A stretch of 64,000 nucleotides of DNA from Desulfoluna limicola. GTDB lineage: Bacteria; Desulfobacterota; Desulfobacteria; Desulfobacterales; Desulfolunaceae. The notes under the pieces are model-generated. The model was given only the letters and a program-made list of their open reading frames with translations, ran no database searches and was not told where the DNA came from. The stretch is taken from NCBI RefSeq assembly GCF_021654575.1, contig NZ_AP024488.1, positions 434,001-498,000 of the forward strand, read 5' to 3'. The translations under genes were made by a program, and so were the position numbers. Of this stretch, positions 37,669 to 46,096 are shown in pieces; positions within the stretch are counted from its first letter, which is position 1; the number at the start of each line of letters is the position of its first letter.

Positions 37669-40600
37669 ATGACCCGTTTATCATATTCAGCCTTATCCAT
37701 TCTTATTTTCATCATGATGCTCCTTCTGGCCGGATGTGCCTCGGAGCCGCCGCCTCCGGTAGCCAAAAGCCGTGTGCTCGATCTGTCCGGGTGGGATTTC
37801 TACACCCGGGGGGCCCTGCCCCTGAACGGCCAATGGGAGTTCTACGAGGGGCTCCTTCTCGGCCCTGACGATTTTTTATCGAAACAGCTCCCTTCCCCCA
37901 CCGGCTTTTTTTCCCTTTCCGACCATTGGCCCGAAGCGTCTGCCAGAGGCTATCTTACCTGTCGCCTGAAAGCCCGCCTCAAACCCGGCCATACGGGCCT
38001 TGCCATTCGGGTCGGAGGGTTGTTTTCTGCTTACAAGCTATGGGTAAACGGTCGACTGGCGGCAACCGTTGGCAACGTCGGGACAACCCGGGAGACGGAA
38101 GACCCGGCCACCGCCATACGCTACATTCGGATTGATAAATCCTGTGAGTCTCTGGATCTGGTTCTGCAGATTTCAGATTTTCACAAGACCAACAAAGGGG
38201 TTGCCGATGCCATTTTGATTGGTAACGAGCTGGAACTAAGAAAAAAAGACCGGAACCGTTTCAGCTATTTACTTATGGTGAGCGGGGCTCTTCTCATCAT
38301 GGGACTTTATCATTTTTTGATCTATCTGATTCGCTCCGATGAACGGGCTACCCTCTATTTAAGCCTGCTTTGTCTGCTGGCAGGGATCCATCACAGTTGC
38401 GACTGGTTTCTTCTCGATATGTCGCCCCTGATGACGAAACTGGCTTTCTACCGCATCGACAGAATCAGTTTCTATCTCTCTGTTCTCATGATCATCCTTT
38501 ACATGAATGCCTTTTTTTCCGAAGAGGCGTCCCCCATCTCGTATCCTGTCTATATTACTGCGGCGACGGGCAGCTCTCTCATCGTTTTGTTTTCACCGGC
38601 CTATGTCTATACCCACCTCGAATTGCCCTATCAGTTTGTGGCATTCTCCGGAATTCTTTATCTGATCTGGGTCATCATAAAGGCCATCCGAAACAAAAGA
38701 GAGGGAAGCCTCCTGCTTCTCCTTGGCTTCGGTCTCCTGGGGCTGACCGGCATCAATGATATTCTCTATGTAAACTCGTTGATCCAGGCGGGATACCTTT
38801 ATTCTGTAGGCGTTCTGATACTGGTACTCAGCCAGGCTCTTGTTCTGTCCATGAGGTTCTTCAGGGCCTTTCAAACGGTCGAGAATTTATCCGTGGCGCT
38901 GGAAGAGAAAAACATCGAGCTCTCCCGCATGGACAAAATCAAGGATGAGTTTCTGGCCGTCACGTCCCACGAGTTGAGAACCCCGATTCACGGGATGGTG
39001 GGGCTCTCTGAGGCACTCCAGGAGAAGGGCGCATGTGATGAGAAAGAACTCAGCCATCACCTTGGGCTGATCTCTGCCAGTGGTCGGCGTCTGGCAGGTT
39101 TGGTCGGGGAGCTTCTCGATTTCTCCAGGCTGAAACATAGTGATGAGGCCATTGAACTTGAATCGGTGAAACTTGACAGTGTGGTGAACCATGTCATGTC
39201 TGTGTGCCAGCCCACATGGCAAGGCACCGGACTTACCGTGGAGGCCGTAGGAGATTTCTCAAATAAGCATGTCCTGGCCGACGGACTCAGGCTTCAGCAG
39301 ATTTTGATCAACTTGCTGGATAATGCGGTGAAGTATACCTCCCGGGGCCGTGTTGAGTTGATCATTACAGACGATGTGAACAGCGTGAACCTTGCCGTCA
39401 AAGATTCAGGAGACGGTATGTCCAGTGAAGATTTAAGCACCATTTTTGACGCATTTTCACGGGGTGGGCGCGCCATGACCTCAGGTGAAGGCGGCCTGGG
39501 GCTTGGGCTTTCCATTACCAGCAAACTGTTGACCCTCCATGGCAGCGCCCTTGACGTGGACTCGGTCCCGGGGGAAGGAAGCACCTTCTCTTTTCAATTG
39601 AAAAAAGCCCGGCCAGGCCCCGGCAATGGTGTGCAAGCCTGGACGTCTCCAGCGAAGCTGCTCCCCATGCCGACTTTTGTGGAACCAGCCGCAGCCGAAA
39701 GGACCGAACTCCGATCTGTTCTTGTGGTGGACGATGACCCGATTAACCTTCAGGTTGTGGCGAGTCAGCTGAAGGTCATGGACGACCTTGCCATTGCCCT
39801 TGTGGAATGCGGACGTCAAGCCCTTGAGTGGGTTACGGTAAACGGAGCCCCTGATTTAATCCTCCTGGATGTGATGATGCCGGACATGTCGGGGTATGAG
39901 GTGTGCCGAATTCTTCGAAAAGAGCACTCTGTGCATGAGCTTCCCGTACTTTTTTTAACGGCACGCACCCGAGCGGAGGATCTGGTGTTCGGCTTTGATG
40001 CCGGTGGCAATGACTATCTGGTGAAACCCTTTGAAAGGCGTGAGCTTCTGGCCCGTGTGAAGGCTCAGCTTGACGCGAAAATGACGTTTGAGACCCTTAA
40101 AGAGAACCTGGTGCTGAAAAAAAGAATTTCAGAGCAGGAGAGGCACGCCCTGGAGCTGAAGCGGGTCCATGCCCGGCTTTCTCAAATCCTCGATGCAGTG
40201 GGGGAAAGTGTGGTGGCCGTCAACCAGGGGCGGTGCATCACCTTCTGCAATGAACGCTGCGAAGCCCTTCTGGGCCACGGGGCCGCGGACCTGCTGGGCA
40301 CGTCTGCGGAAACGCTGGTGGCCGAGACGTTCCGCCTCAGGGCCCGGGAGGTGCTCGAGGAGATGTGTGCCGCAGACATGGATGCCCTTCCGTCCGCAAC
40401 CAAAGGGAGCATCCCCCTGCTGCACAAAACAAAGGGGGAGATCCCCTGCCATGCCCACGCCGTTCCCCTCCGCGTGGAAGAGGAACTCTTTCTGGTGGTC
40501 ATCGTCCATGAGATGACGGCCTCTTCCCGCAAGAAGAGCCCCCTCGACCAGGGGGCCACCATGCTCTTCATCTCCGAGCTGAACAGGAACCGAGAGCGCG

Positions 40601-41034
40601 TGAACCACCTGGAAGAGATGCTGGACTCTCCGGAACTCATCAGCGACCACCAGGTCAGAAAGGGCTTGAACAGCATAGACGCCACACTGGCCCAGATGAA
40701 GAACGTGCTCTTAGAGCCCGCCTCAGACCTTGAAAAAAAACGACTGGGGGTCTGCGCCATGTCCCTTGCGGTGGAGTACTGGCACCTGGCCACCGGGGAG
40801 AACCGGATCGCGCTGGCCGAGACCTCAAAGCTCTGGAAGGTCCACATGAACCAGAACGGCTTTCAACGGACTCAGACCCTGGACAAACACCTCGATATCA
40901 AACGTCTCCCCAAACAACCCCGCTGGAACCAGATCCACCAGACCGTTGAGTTCGTCCTCACCGCATGCCAACAGCCGTCCCCCCTGAGAGACGAACTCGA
41001 ACGCACCTTTGCAGAACTGCGGATGATAAGGTAA
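37669..41034 (+). CDS. Large hybrid histidine kinase with 7TMR-DISM-like sensor, receiver and PAS
   Basis: 1121 aa. The start is ATG 37669, giving a lipoprotein signal peptide (ILIFIMMLLLAGC); earlier in-frame starts lie inside a repeat. Sensor domain about 28-185 (LDLSGWDFYTRGALPLNGQWEF, 7TMR-DISM extracellular type), seven membrane helices about 195-405, HisKA with FLAVTSHELRTPIHG (about 428), and HATPase (LINLLDNAVKYTSRG, GLGLGLSITSKLL). A receiver domain follows (VLVVDDDPINLQVV, phospho-Asp in LILLDVMMPDMSG, Lys in YLVKPFE, about 682-800), then PAS (about 835-930). The conserved tail includes RWNQIHQTVEFVL and DELERTFAELRMI. A damaged copy of that tail lies at 43622. The ribosome site is weak. 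Ligand unknown. Confidence 0.92.
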   Translation: MTRLSYSALSILIFIMMLLLAGCASEPPPPVAKSRVLDLSGWDFYTRGALPLNGQWEFYEGLLLGPDDFLSKQLPSPTGFFSLSDHWPEASARGYLTCRLKARLKPGHTGLAIRVGGLFSAYKLWVNGRLAATVGNVGTTRETEDPATAIRYIRIDKSCESLDLVLQISDFHKTNKGVADAILIGNELELRKKDRNRFSYLLMVSGALLIMGLYHFLIYLIRSDERATLYLSLLCLLAGIHHSCDWFLLDMSPLMTKLAFYRIDRISFYLSVLMIILYMNAFFSEEASPISYPVYITAATGSSLIVLFSPAYVYTHLELPYQFVAFSGILYLIWVIIKAIRNKREGSLLLLLGFGLLGLTGINDILYVNSLIQAGYLYSVGVLILVLSQALVLSMRFFRAFQTVENLSVALEEKNIELSRMDKIKDEFLAVTSHELRTPIHGMVGLSEALQEKGACDEKELSHHLGLISASGRRLAGLVGELLDFSRLKHSDEAIELESVKLDSVVNHVMSVCQPTWQGTGLTVEAVGDFSNKHVLADGLRLQQILINLLDNAVKYTSRGRVELIITDDVNSVNLAVKDSGDGMSSEDLSTIFDAFSRGGRAMTSGEGGLGLGLSITSKLLTLHGSALDVDSVPGEGSTFSFQLKKARPGPGNGVQAWTSPAKLLPMPTFVEPAAAERTELRSVLVVDDDPINLQVVASQLKVMDDLAIALVECGRQALEWVTVNGAPDLILLDVMMPDMSGYEVCRILRKEHSVHELPVLFLTARTRAEDLVFGFDAGGNDYLVKPFERRELLARVKAQLDAKMTFETLKENLVLKKRISEQERHALELKRVHARLSQILDAVGESVVAVNQGRCITFCNERCEALLGHGAADLLGTSAETLVAETFRLRAREVLEEMCAADMDALPSATKGSIPLLHKTKGEIPCHAHAVPLRVEEELFLVVIVHEMTASSRKKSPLDQGATMLFISELNRNRERVNHLEEMLDSPELISDHQVRKGLNSIDATLAQMKNVLLEPASDLEKKRLGVCAMSLAVEYWHLATGENRIALAETSKLWKVHMNQNGFQRTQTLDKHLDIKRLPKQPRWNQIHQTVEFVLTACQQPSPLRDELERTFAELRMIR

Positions 41035-41040
41035 GGGCCT

Positions 41041-41135
41041 GCCTCCGGCGGCGAGGTGAGCCACCTCGAAAGCGGGTTGCAAATGCTCCGGGGCTTCGCC
41101 CCTACACATTTGCTGACGGGCTACGCCCTTGGACT
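41041..41135 (+). repeat. Head repeat unit after the large kinase, GAGGTG stem
   Basis: Head GCCTCCGGCGGC starts six bases after the stop. Stem CGAGGTG-AGC-CACCTCG, the compensated version of AAGGTG/CACCTT, then AAATGCTC...ACATTTGCTGACGGGC-TAC-GCCC. Confidence 0.85.
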
Positions 41136-41298
41136 CTCGAAGGTGTTCGCAGATACCGTCTTCCCCTGCTGATGGATATCACATGGCCCTTTGGGTGATG
41201 AGTACCACCCGTTACGCTGGCGGTATTCGAAGAACCTATTGACCGGGGATCCATGTTCGTAACCCAGCATCTTTTGGGATTGACTTTGCCCGGAATAA

Positions 41299-41460
41299 CT
41301 CCGGCGGGCAGAGGCTGAGCCCCTGCACCCCAGGTTCGCGAATGCTCCGGGAGTCGTACCTCACCCCTCCACATTCGCTGACGGGCTTCGCCCGTGGCTA
41401 TTCTGGAGGTCTTCCCTCCACCTTCGTGCAGCCCGAAGGGTTGCTTTGTGTTCTTCGTGT
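41299..41460 (+). repeat. Head repeat unit plus tail module
   Basis: Head CTCCGGCGGG, stem GCAGAGGCTGAGCCCCTGC, GGTTCGCGAATGCTC...CACATTCGCTGACGGGC-TTC-GCCCGTGG, then the tail module (CCTTCGTGCAGCCCGAAGGG, CTTTGTG, TTCTTCGTG). The 41461-41797 remainder is AT-rich leader of the collagen-like gene. Confidence 0.75.
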
Positions 41461-41797
41461 ATTTTAAACAGGAATCAATCATAGTTGTTTTATTTAGACC
41501 GCTCATCCTAAGTTCTTTTGTTGTGGAATGTCATTTTAAATCAGTCTGTTGATCGGGTTTTAATATTTTTAACACTCAATGTTCTTGCCCCCGTATCGGG
41601 GACCATGTACCTTCCATGAAAAGCCATGTTGGCATCCCCACCTTTCTGTAACTGTCCAATTAAATGATGCATCCGACGGCAGGATAAGCCGCTTCCGAAA
41701 CCCTGTTGTCGTCGATTTTTGCGGGTATATTTCTTGTCCCCGCTCACGCCTGATCAATACCGAAAATTGATTAATCAACCGTTAAGGAGGCCTCTCA

Positions 41798-42538
41798 ATG
41801 AAGAGATTAATTCTGATGACCACCATGTTTGCCGCTACATTGATGACAACAATTCCCCCCGTCCATTGCGACGAAATCTGCGGATGCGCAGGATATTTCT
41901 CAGGGCGGTTCCGCATCGTGGAGGATGTAAGCGAATGCCGCTGGTGGGAGAAAGGGATCACAATTGAGTCCGGCATCGGACCTCAGGGACCCCAGGGCGA
42001 AATGGGTCCGCAGGGGCCAGTCGGCCTCCAGGGTGAGCAGGGAATCCAGGGCGAACAGGGACCTGTTGGGGCACAAGGCGTCCAAGGCCCGATTGGACCA
42101 CAGGGGCCCCAGGGAGAGCCGGGTGTGGCCGAAGTGTCGCTGGCCGATTTTACTGAGCTCCAGCGCAGGGTGGAAGCCCTCGAGTACGGGGTGCGGTGCG
42201 ACAAAGGGGTTTTCTATGGCAATTATTGGATCGGTGGTCCTATGGATATTGAGATATTGTCTGGATATACGGAACTGGTTGGGACGCTGGTTATTGAATC
42301 CGACTGGATTTCTTCCCTTGAAGGGCTGGAATGTCTTGAGACCATTCGTGGAAGTTTGGAGATAATGGCGACTGAAATTGAGAGCCTGGAAGGCTTAAAG
42401 AACCTGAAACGGGTCGGTGGATTGCAAATCATGTTGAACGACAACCTCTGCCAGGATGAGGTAGAAAAATTTGCGGAGCGGCTTGAGATCACCGGGCCAG
42501 ATGCAGCCTACATACGTGACAACAAAAATTGCCAGTGA
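41798..42538 (+). CDS. Secreted collagen-like protein with a receptor-L-like domain
   Basis: 246 aa. Signal peptide ([24 protein letters not shown]), then a Cys-rich stretch ([21 protein letters not shown]; four Cys). Residues 61-108 are 16 uninterrupted Gly-X-Y triplets with many Pro and Gln in the X/Y positions. A short coiled-coil-like linker ([16 protein letters not shown]) could nucleate a trimer. The C-terminal part (about 150-240: [50 protein letters not shown]) has the repeating pattern of receptor L domains. ATG preceded by AAGGAGG. Likely a trimeric surface or secreted protein with a binding head. Such genes are often horizontally acquired; a damaged paralog follows. Confidence 0.8.
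   Translation: MKRLILMTTMFAATLMTTIPPVHCDEICGCAGYFSGRFRIVEDVSECRWWEKGITIESGIGPQGPQGEMGPQGPVGLQGEQGIQGEQGPVGAQGVQGPIGPQGPQGEPGVAEVSLADFTELQRRVEALEYGVRCDKGVFYGNYWIGGPMDIEILSGYTELVGTLVIESDWISSLEGLECLETIRGSLEIMATEIESLEGLKNLKRVGGLQIMLNDNLCQDEVEKFAERLEITGPDAAYIRDNKNCQ
41978..42121 (+). repeat. Collagen-type Gly-X-Y repeat coding region
   Basis: Sixteen consecutive 9-base codon triplets encoding Gly-X-Y. Codon variation among the triplets argues against very recent slippage expansion. Confidence 0.85.
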
Positions 42539-42722
42539 GTGGGGGAGAAGGCGAAGGATCAGCGATAACATTGTGTGAAGCCACGAAGGGCGCGAAGCAT
42601 ACGAAGGATAATGAATGAAAATGGATAATTCGGGGACGGCGCCTACGTTGTTCATCAGGCTTTTGGACACTGCGATTGTTCCCAGTCCGTATCCCCAAAA
42701 ACTGTTCAAGGAAGCAATGACA

Positions 42723-42911
42723 ATGAAGAAGCTGGTTCTTGTGACGGGTATGCTTGCTATATTCCTATTGACCTTGATTCCCCCCGTCCAATCCGACGCA
42801 TTTTGCGGTTGCGCCGGATACTTCACCGACGTTTTCCGCATCGTGGATGATGTGGACGAGTGCCGCTGTTGGGGGAGGGAAGTGACCATCGAAAAGGGCA
42901 TCGGCCCTTAG
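42723..42911 (+). pseudogene. Truncated paralog of the collagen-like protein
   Basis: 62 codons: MKKLVLVTGMLAIFLLTLIPP, VQSDAFCGCAGYFTDVFRIV and DECRCWGREVTIEKGIGP align with the signal peptide and Cys-rich part of the gene at 41798. At the first collagen triplet CAG has become TAG; the frame continues beyond the stop as GSQGERG, and then homology ends. AAGGAAG precedes the start. It could still make a short secreted Cys-rich peptide, but a nonsense mutation followed by a deletion is the simplest reading. Confidence 0.75.
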
Positions 42912-43158
42912 GGATCCCAGGGGGAGCGGGGTTGTGCAATATCTCTCAAGAGGTGTTTGTTGGGCAGTGAATGCAACAATCTGAAATTACAACATTTAAA
43001 AATTGGTTGAGGTTGAGGTTGAGGGCCCAGGGTGCTGGAGGTATGATGCAAAATGGAGGTTTTGATGATTAGAGCAGATCCCCAATTTCTTAATCGAAAT
43101 TTTCAGATTAAGCCGTTCAATTTTGGACCAACTAAACCAAATAGATAGGAAATTGAAA

Positions 43159-43485
43159 ATGTCATTATTAACTGGAAAGTTTATGTGTAAAGAGCTTAAT
43201 GCCGAATTGATAATATCTCATGCTGAAGATTCCGATGGAAGTGCAATAGGCGAATTCGTATTGGCGGAAAAAAATATCCCGGTTTCAATTCACTACCACT
43301 TTAAAAACAGTGGTGGGCCTGAGACGACTTTGACATTTTCAGGGCATATTGATGATCCGAATTATTATGCAGGTGGTTCTGGTTATATCGCAAATATTAA
43401 GGAAAATAATGAAATTGATATTGCAGGTGGATTTACATCAATTTCTGATACAACAGGTTTTAGCGGAAAGTTTTTTAAAGTATAA
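43159..43485 (+). CDS. AT-rich orphan protein, beta-barrel-like, unknown function
   Basis: 108 aa. Not recognised. Alternating strands (IISHAEDSDGSAIGEFVLAE, NIPVSIHYHFKNSGGPETTL, TFSGHIDDPNYYAGGSGYIA, NEIDIAGGFTSISDTTGFSG) suggest a small avidin- or lipocalin-like barrel. No signal peptide. The start has AGGAAAT upstream. Codon use is strikingly AT-rich compared with its neighbours, so recent acquisition is likely. It sits in the disturbed zone between the collagen-like genes and the kinase-tail remnant. Confidence 0.55.
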   Translation: MSLLTGKFMCKELNAELIISHAEDSDGSAIGEFVLAEKNIPVSIHYHFKNSGGPETTLTFSGHIDDPNYYAGGSGYIANIKENNEIDIAGGFTSISDTTGFSGKFFKV

Positions 43486-43621
43486 AGCTTAATTTTCTGG
43501 GATAGCCGAAAGAAGGGGTGGGCCTGTTAAGATTATTTGGTCTTCCCCTTTTTTTGCGAGCCAACTCCAACCTTTGTTGGAAAAGGGGAAAAGGGGACCG
43601 AAACAGGGGGACAAGCTCTTT

Positions 43622-43786
43622 ATGCTAGACCTGGACAAATATCTGGATATCAAACTTCCCCCCAAAAGATCCCGCTGGAACCAGATCCACCAGACCGTCG
43701 AGTTTGTCCTCCACGCCTGCCATGACCCATCCCCCCTGAGAGACGAACTTGAACGCACCTTTGCGGAGTTGAGGATGATAAAGTAA
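43622..43786 (+). pseudogene. Remnant of the large kinase C-terminus
   Basis: The 51-residue stretch LDKYLDIK...RWNQIHQTVEFVL...RDELERTFAELRMIK is identical at 42 of 51 positions to the tail of the kinase at 37669 and ends at the same point. The stop is followed by the same kind of head repeat. Nothing of the PAS, receiver or kinase domains is left. A segmental duplication, or an eroded second kinase gene, explains it. Confidence 0.8.
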
Positions 43787-43793
43787 GGGGCTT

Positions 43794-43955
43794 GCCTCCA
43801 GCGGGCAGGGGATGAATCCCCTGCACCCCAGGTTCGCGAATGCTCCGGGGTTCGTTCCTCTCCCCTCCACATTCTCTGACGGGCTTCGCCCTAACTATTC
43901 TGGAGGTCATCCCCCCACCTTCGTGCAGCCCGAAGGGCGCTTCGTGTTTTTCCAT
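43794..43955 (+). repeat. Head repeat unit plus tail module after the kinase remnant
   Basis: Head GCCTCCAGCGGG eight bases after the stop, stem GCAGGGGATGAATCCCCTGC, GGTTCGCGAATGCTC...CACATTCTCTGACGGGC-TTC-GCCC, then the tail module CCTTCGTGCAGCCCGAAGGG. The rest of the gap up to 44204 has two GGGGACAGG motifs (near 44024 and 44078) and nothing else. Confidence 0.8.
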
Positions 43956-44204
43956 GAGAAGGCACGTCAATATATTTGTTGCTCTAGTGAATAATGAACC
44001 AGAACCAGGGAAGGAACCAGGGGACAGGCGAGATGCGCTTGACCTTTCCCCCCCCTATGACGGAAACAGGGGACAGGTTAATTATGCTGGACCCCAAAAC
44101 CACGATGTGGGATATTCCTTTCAAGTCTGGCATCCTCCTTAAATCACATCGAAATCCAGTCTTTTTAACCAGTGCCATTTGATAAGAAAAACAGGGAGAG
44201 TGCC

Positions 44205-45131
44205 ATGCCACAAGTTCCCCGTTTGGTCGTTTCAGATCCGGGACAGAAGAGCATTTACCATGTGATCTCGCGTACGGCCTTGGACGGTTTGCCGTTTAAG
44301 AAGGTCGAGAAAGATGAACTGGTTCGGGTGATCATGCGATTTTCTGCGATCTACTTCGTGAAGGTCTTTGGGTATGCGATTATGGGCAATCATTTTCACC
44401 TGCTGGTGGAGGTGAGCCCCGGGACGCTGCTTTCGGATGAGGAGGTTCGGGAGCGGTTTCGGCTTCTGTATGGCGATGATGCGGAGTTTCCCGAAGGTCG
44501 GCTGGATGAATACCGGGAGCGGTTTTGCAATTTGTCGGCGTATGTCAAAGACATCAAGCAGACCTTTTCAAGGTTCTACAACAAGCGCAAAAAACGCAAA
44601 GGCACCCTCTGGGGAGAGCGGTTCAAGAGTGTGATTGTGGAACGGGGCAACACGGTGATCAATTGCCTGGCATATATCGACTTGAACGCGGTGAGGGCGG
44701 GCATTGTGAAGCGGCCGGAGGACTACCGCTGGTGCTCGGTGGGATACCATGTGCAGGCGGGGAACCGGGACGGGTTTCTCTCCATGGACTTCGGGTTGTG
44801 GGAGTTTGGTCGGCAGGCCTCCCTCATGGGCCTGAATCAGTATTGGGAATTTCTTTACCATGTCGGGGTGCTTGAGAAGAAGGGCAGGGCGGCTATTTCA
44901 AAGAAGGGGCTGGAAGGCGAATCCGCCGAGGGCTTTGAGTTGAACCGTGTGCGGCGGTTCAGGTATCGAACGAGGTATTTTACCGACTCCGGGATAATCG
45001 GCTCACGGGCGTTCGTAGAGACAACGTTTGAGGCCTTCAAAGACCGGTTTCAGGTCCGAAGAGGGAAAACTCCGAAGGCCGTGAGGGGGGTTGAGGGGAT
45101 GTACTCTTTGAAGCGGTTGGTGGAGGGCTGA
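44205..45131 (+). mobile_element. REP-associated tyrosine transposase-like protein (IS200-like, Y1_Tnp)
   Basis: 308 aa. The HUH motif lies in AIMGNHFHLLVEV (about residue 64). The helix that should carry the catalytic Tyr is SAYVKDIKQTFSRFYNKR (about 115-132), followed by the family block GTLWGERFKSVIVE and CLAYIDLNAVRAGIVKRPED. The C-terminal SGIIGSRAFVE is usual for the stand-alone, non-IS group of these proteins. HUH enzymes cut and join single-stranded DNA through a phosphotyrosine. No IS ends or TnpB were found around it. This, plus the wealth of palindromic repeats nearby, suggests a RAYT acting on the head repeats (inference). ATG 44205 follows GGGAGAG. Confidence 0.85.
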
Positions 45132-45198
45132 AATACACGTGTTGATCTGAACACCCTCCCATGGGGTCTGAGTCTTGAGCTGTTTTTAGCCGAGCCCC

Positions 45199-45690
45199 TT
45201 AACCCTCTTCTTCTTTTTGCCTAAACAACCCATTTTCCTTAATCCAGATACGTATGAGCATAAAAAGAAATGCCCACACCCAGACGTCCAGAATGAATTT
45301 GGCTGACCATGTCCACCGCCAGTCCCCCTTCTCTTTATGGAACGTGTAAGCTGTGTCGACCACCTCCCCCTTGGTGAAGGTGTTGTAAACCAGCAGGTCA
45401 TCCACGTCGATAAAACATCGTTGCCCTGTCTCGGTCTCCCCCCACACATGATAGTCCCACCCATAGGAGGTTTGCTTGGTGTTACCACCGCCCCGGATGC
45501 CGCCGCTTGAGGTGTGGCTTGTCATGTTTGACCACTTTAGCGTGATGGTGACGGGGCCAGAGCCTAAGGCCAGGCCCTTGTCGTAACAGAAATAGCCGAT
45601 CAGGATGGCAAGGGGGATCAGGATGATTCCAACGTAGCCAAGGATAAAGCGACGCTGGTGGTGCCATATTCCATGTTGTGTGTTTGTCAT
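45199..45690 (-). CDS. Membrane protein of unknown function (163 aa)
   Basis: Two membrane helices, one near the N-terminus (FILGYVGIILIPLAILIGYF, about residues 15-34) and one near the C-terminus (FILDVWVWAFLFMLIRIWI). The approx. 90 residues between contain Gly/Ser/Thr-rich strands (SNMTSHTSSGGIRGGG, YHVWGETETGQRCFIDVDDL, NTFTKGEVVDTAY). This resembles the general layout of DUF3592 proteins, but similarity is too weak to assign. ATG preceded by AGAAGAG. It converges on the transposase gene. Confidence 0.6.
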   Translation of the reverse strand: MTNTQHGIWHHQRRFILGYVGIILIPLAILIGYFCYDKGLALGSGPVTITLKWSNMTSHTSSGGIRGGGNTKQTSYGWDYHVWGETETGQRCFIDVDDLLVYNTFTKGEVVDTAYTFHKEKGDWRWTWSAKFILDVWVWAFLFMLIRIWIKENGLFRQKEEEG

Positions 45691-45714
45691 GCTCTTCTTT
45701 CAGGGAAAAGAAAG

Positions 45715-45785
45715 GCCTCCGGCGGCAAGGTGAGCCACCTTGAACGTTGGTTGCCACAGCGCTTTAACCCTCTTACCTCGGGGCA
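45715..45785 (+). repeat. Head repeat unit, AAGGTG stem (left bookend)
   Basis: Head GCCTCCGGCGGC, stem AAGGTG-AGC-CACCTT, GAACGTTGGTTGCC, then a GCGCTTTAACCC/GGGC remainder. The head faces the start of the 163-aa gene. Confidence 0.85.
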
Positions 45786-45907
45786 AATCACGGCGGCATT
45801 TTTGTGGGTATCGTGCATTTATTGCTTGCTTGAGCCCTTATTGGAGTCACTCTGCCCAAATCCAAATGGATGTATTGCTGCCTCATGTTCACATTTTCAG
45901 GTGAAAA

Positions 45908-46072
45908 CCATGAAGAACACGAACCGCCCATCGGGCTACACGAAGGCGTTTGAACCACGTCGGTGGTTGTCCACGGGCGAAGCCCGTCAGCGAATGTGAT
46001 CGACCCGAGGAACGAGGGGCGGGAGCACTCGCAACTTGGGGTCCAGGGGATCATCCCCTGGCCGCCGGAGGC
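45908..46072 (-). repeat. Head repeat unit plus tail module (right bookend)
   Basis: Tail module (GAACACGAACCGCCCATCGGG, CACGAAGGCG), then CACGGGCGAAGCCCGTCAGCGAATG...GAGCACTCGCAAC, stem CCAGGGGATCATCCCCTGG and inverted head CCGCCGGAGGC (46062-46072). The head lies 25 bases past the U32 stop. With 45715 it fills most of the 406-bp gap. Confidence 0.85.
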
Positions 46073-46096
46073 AACGTTTTATTGTCGTGAATGCCC

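Noticed and set aside
40129..40847. Overlapping antisense frames over the large kinase PAS region
   Set aside because: Shadows of the kinase; no start sites or motifs.
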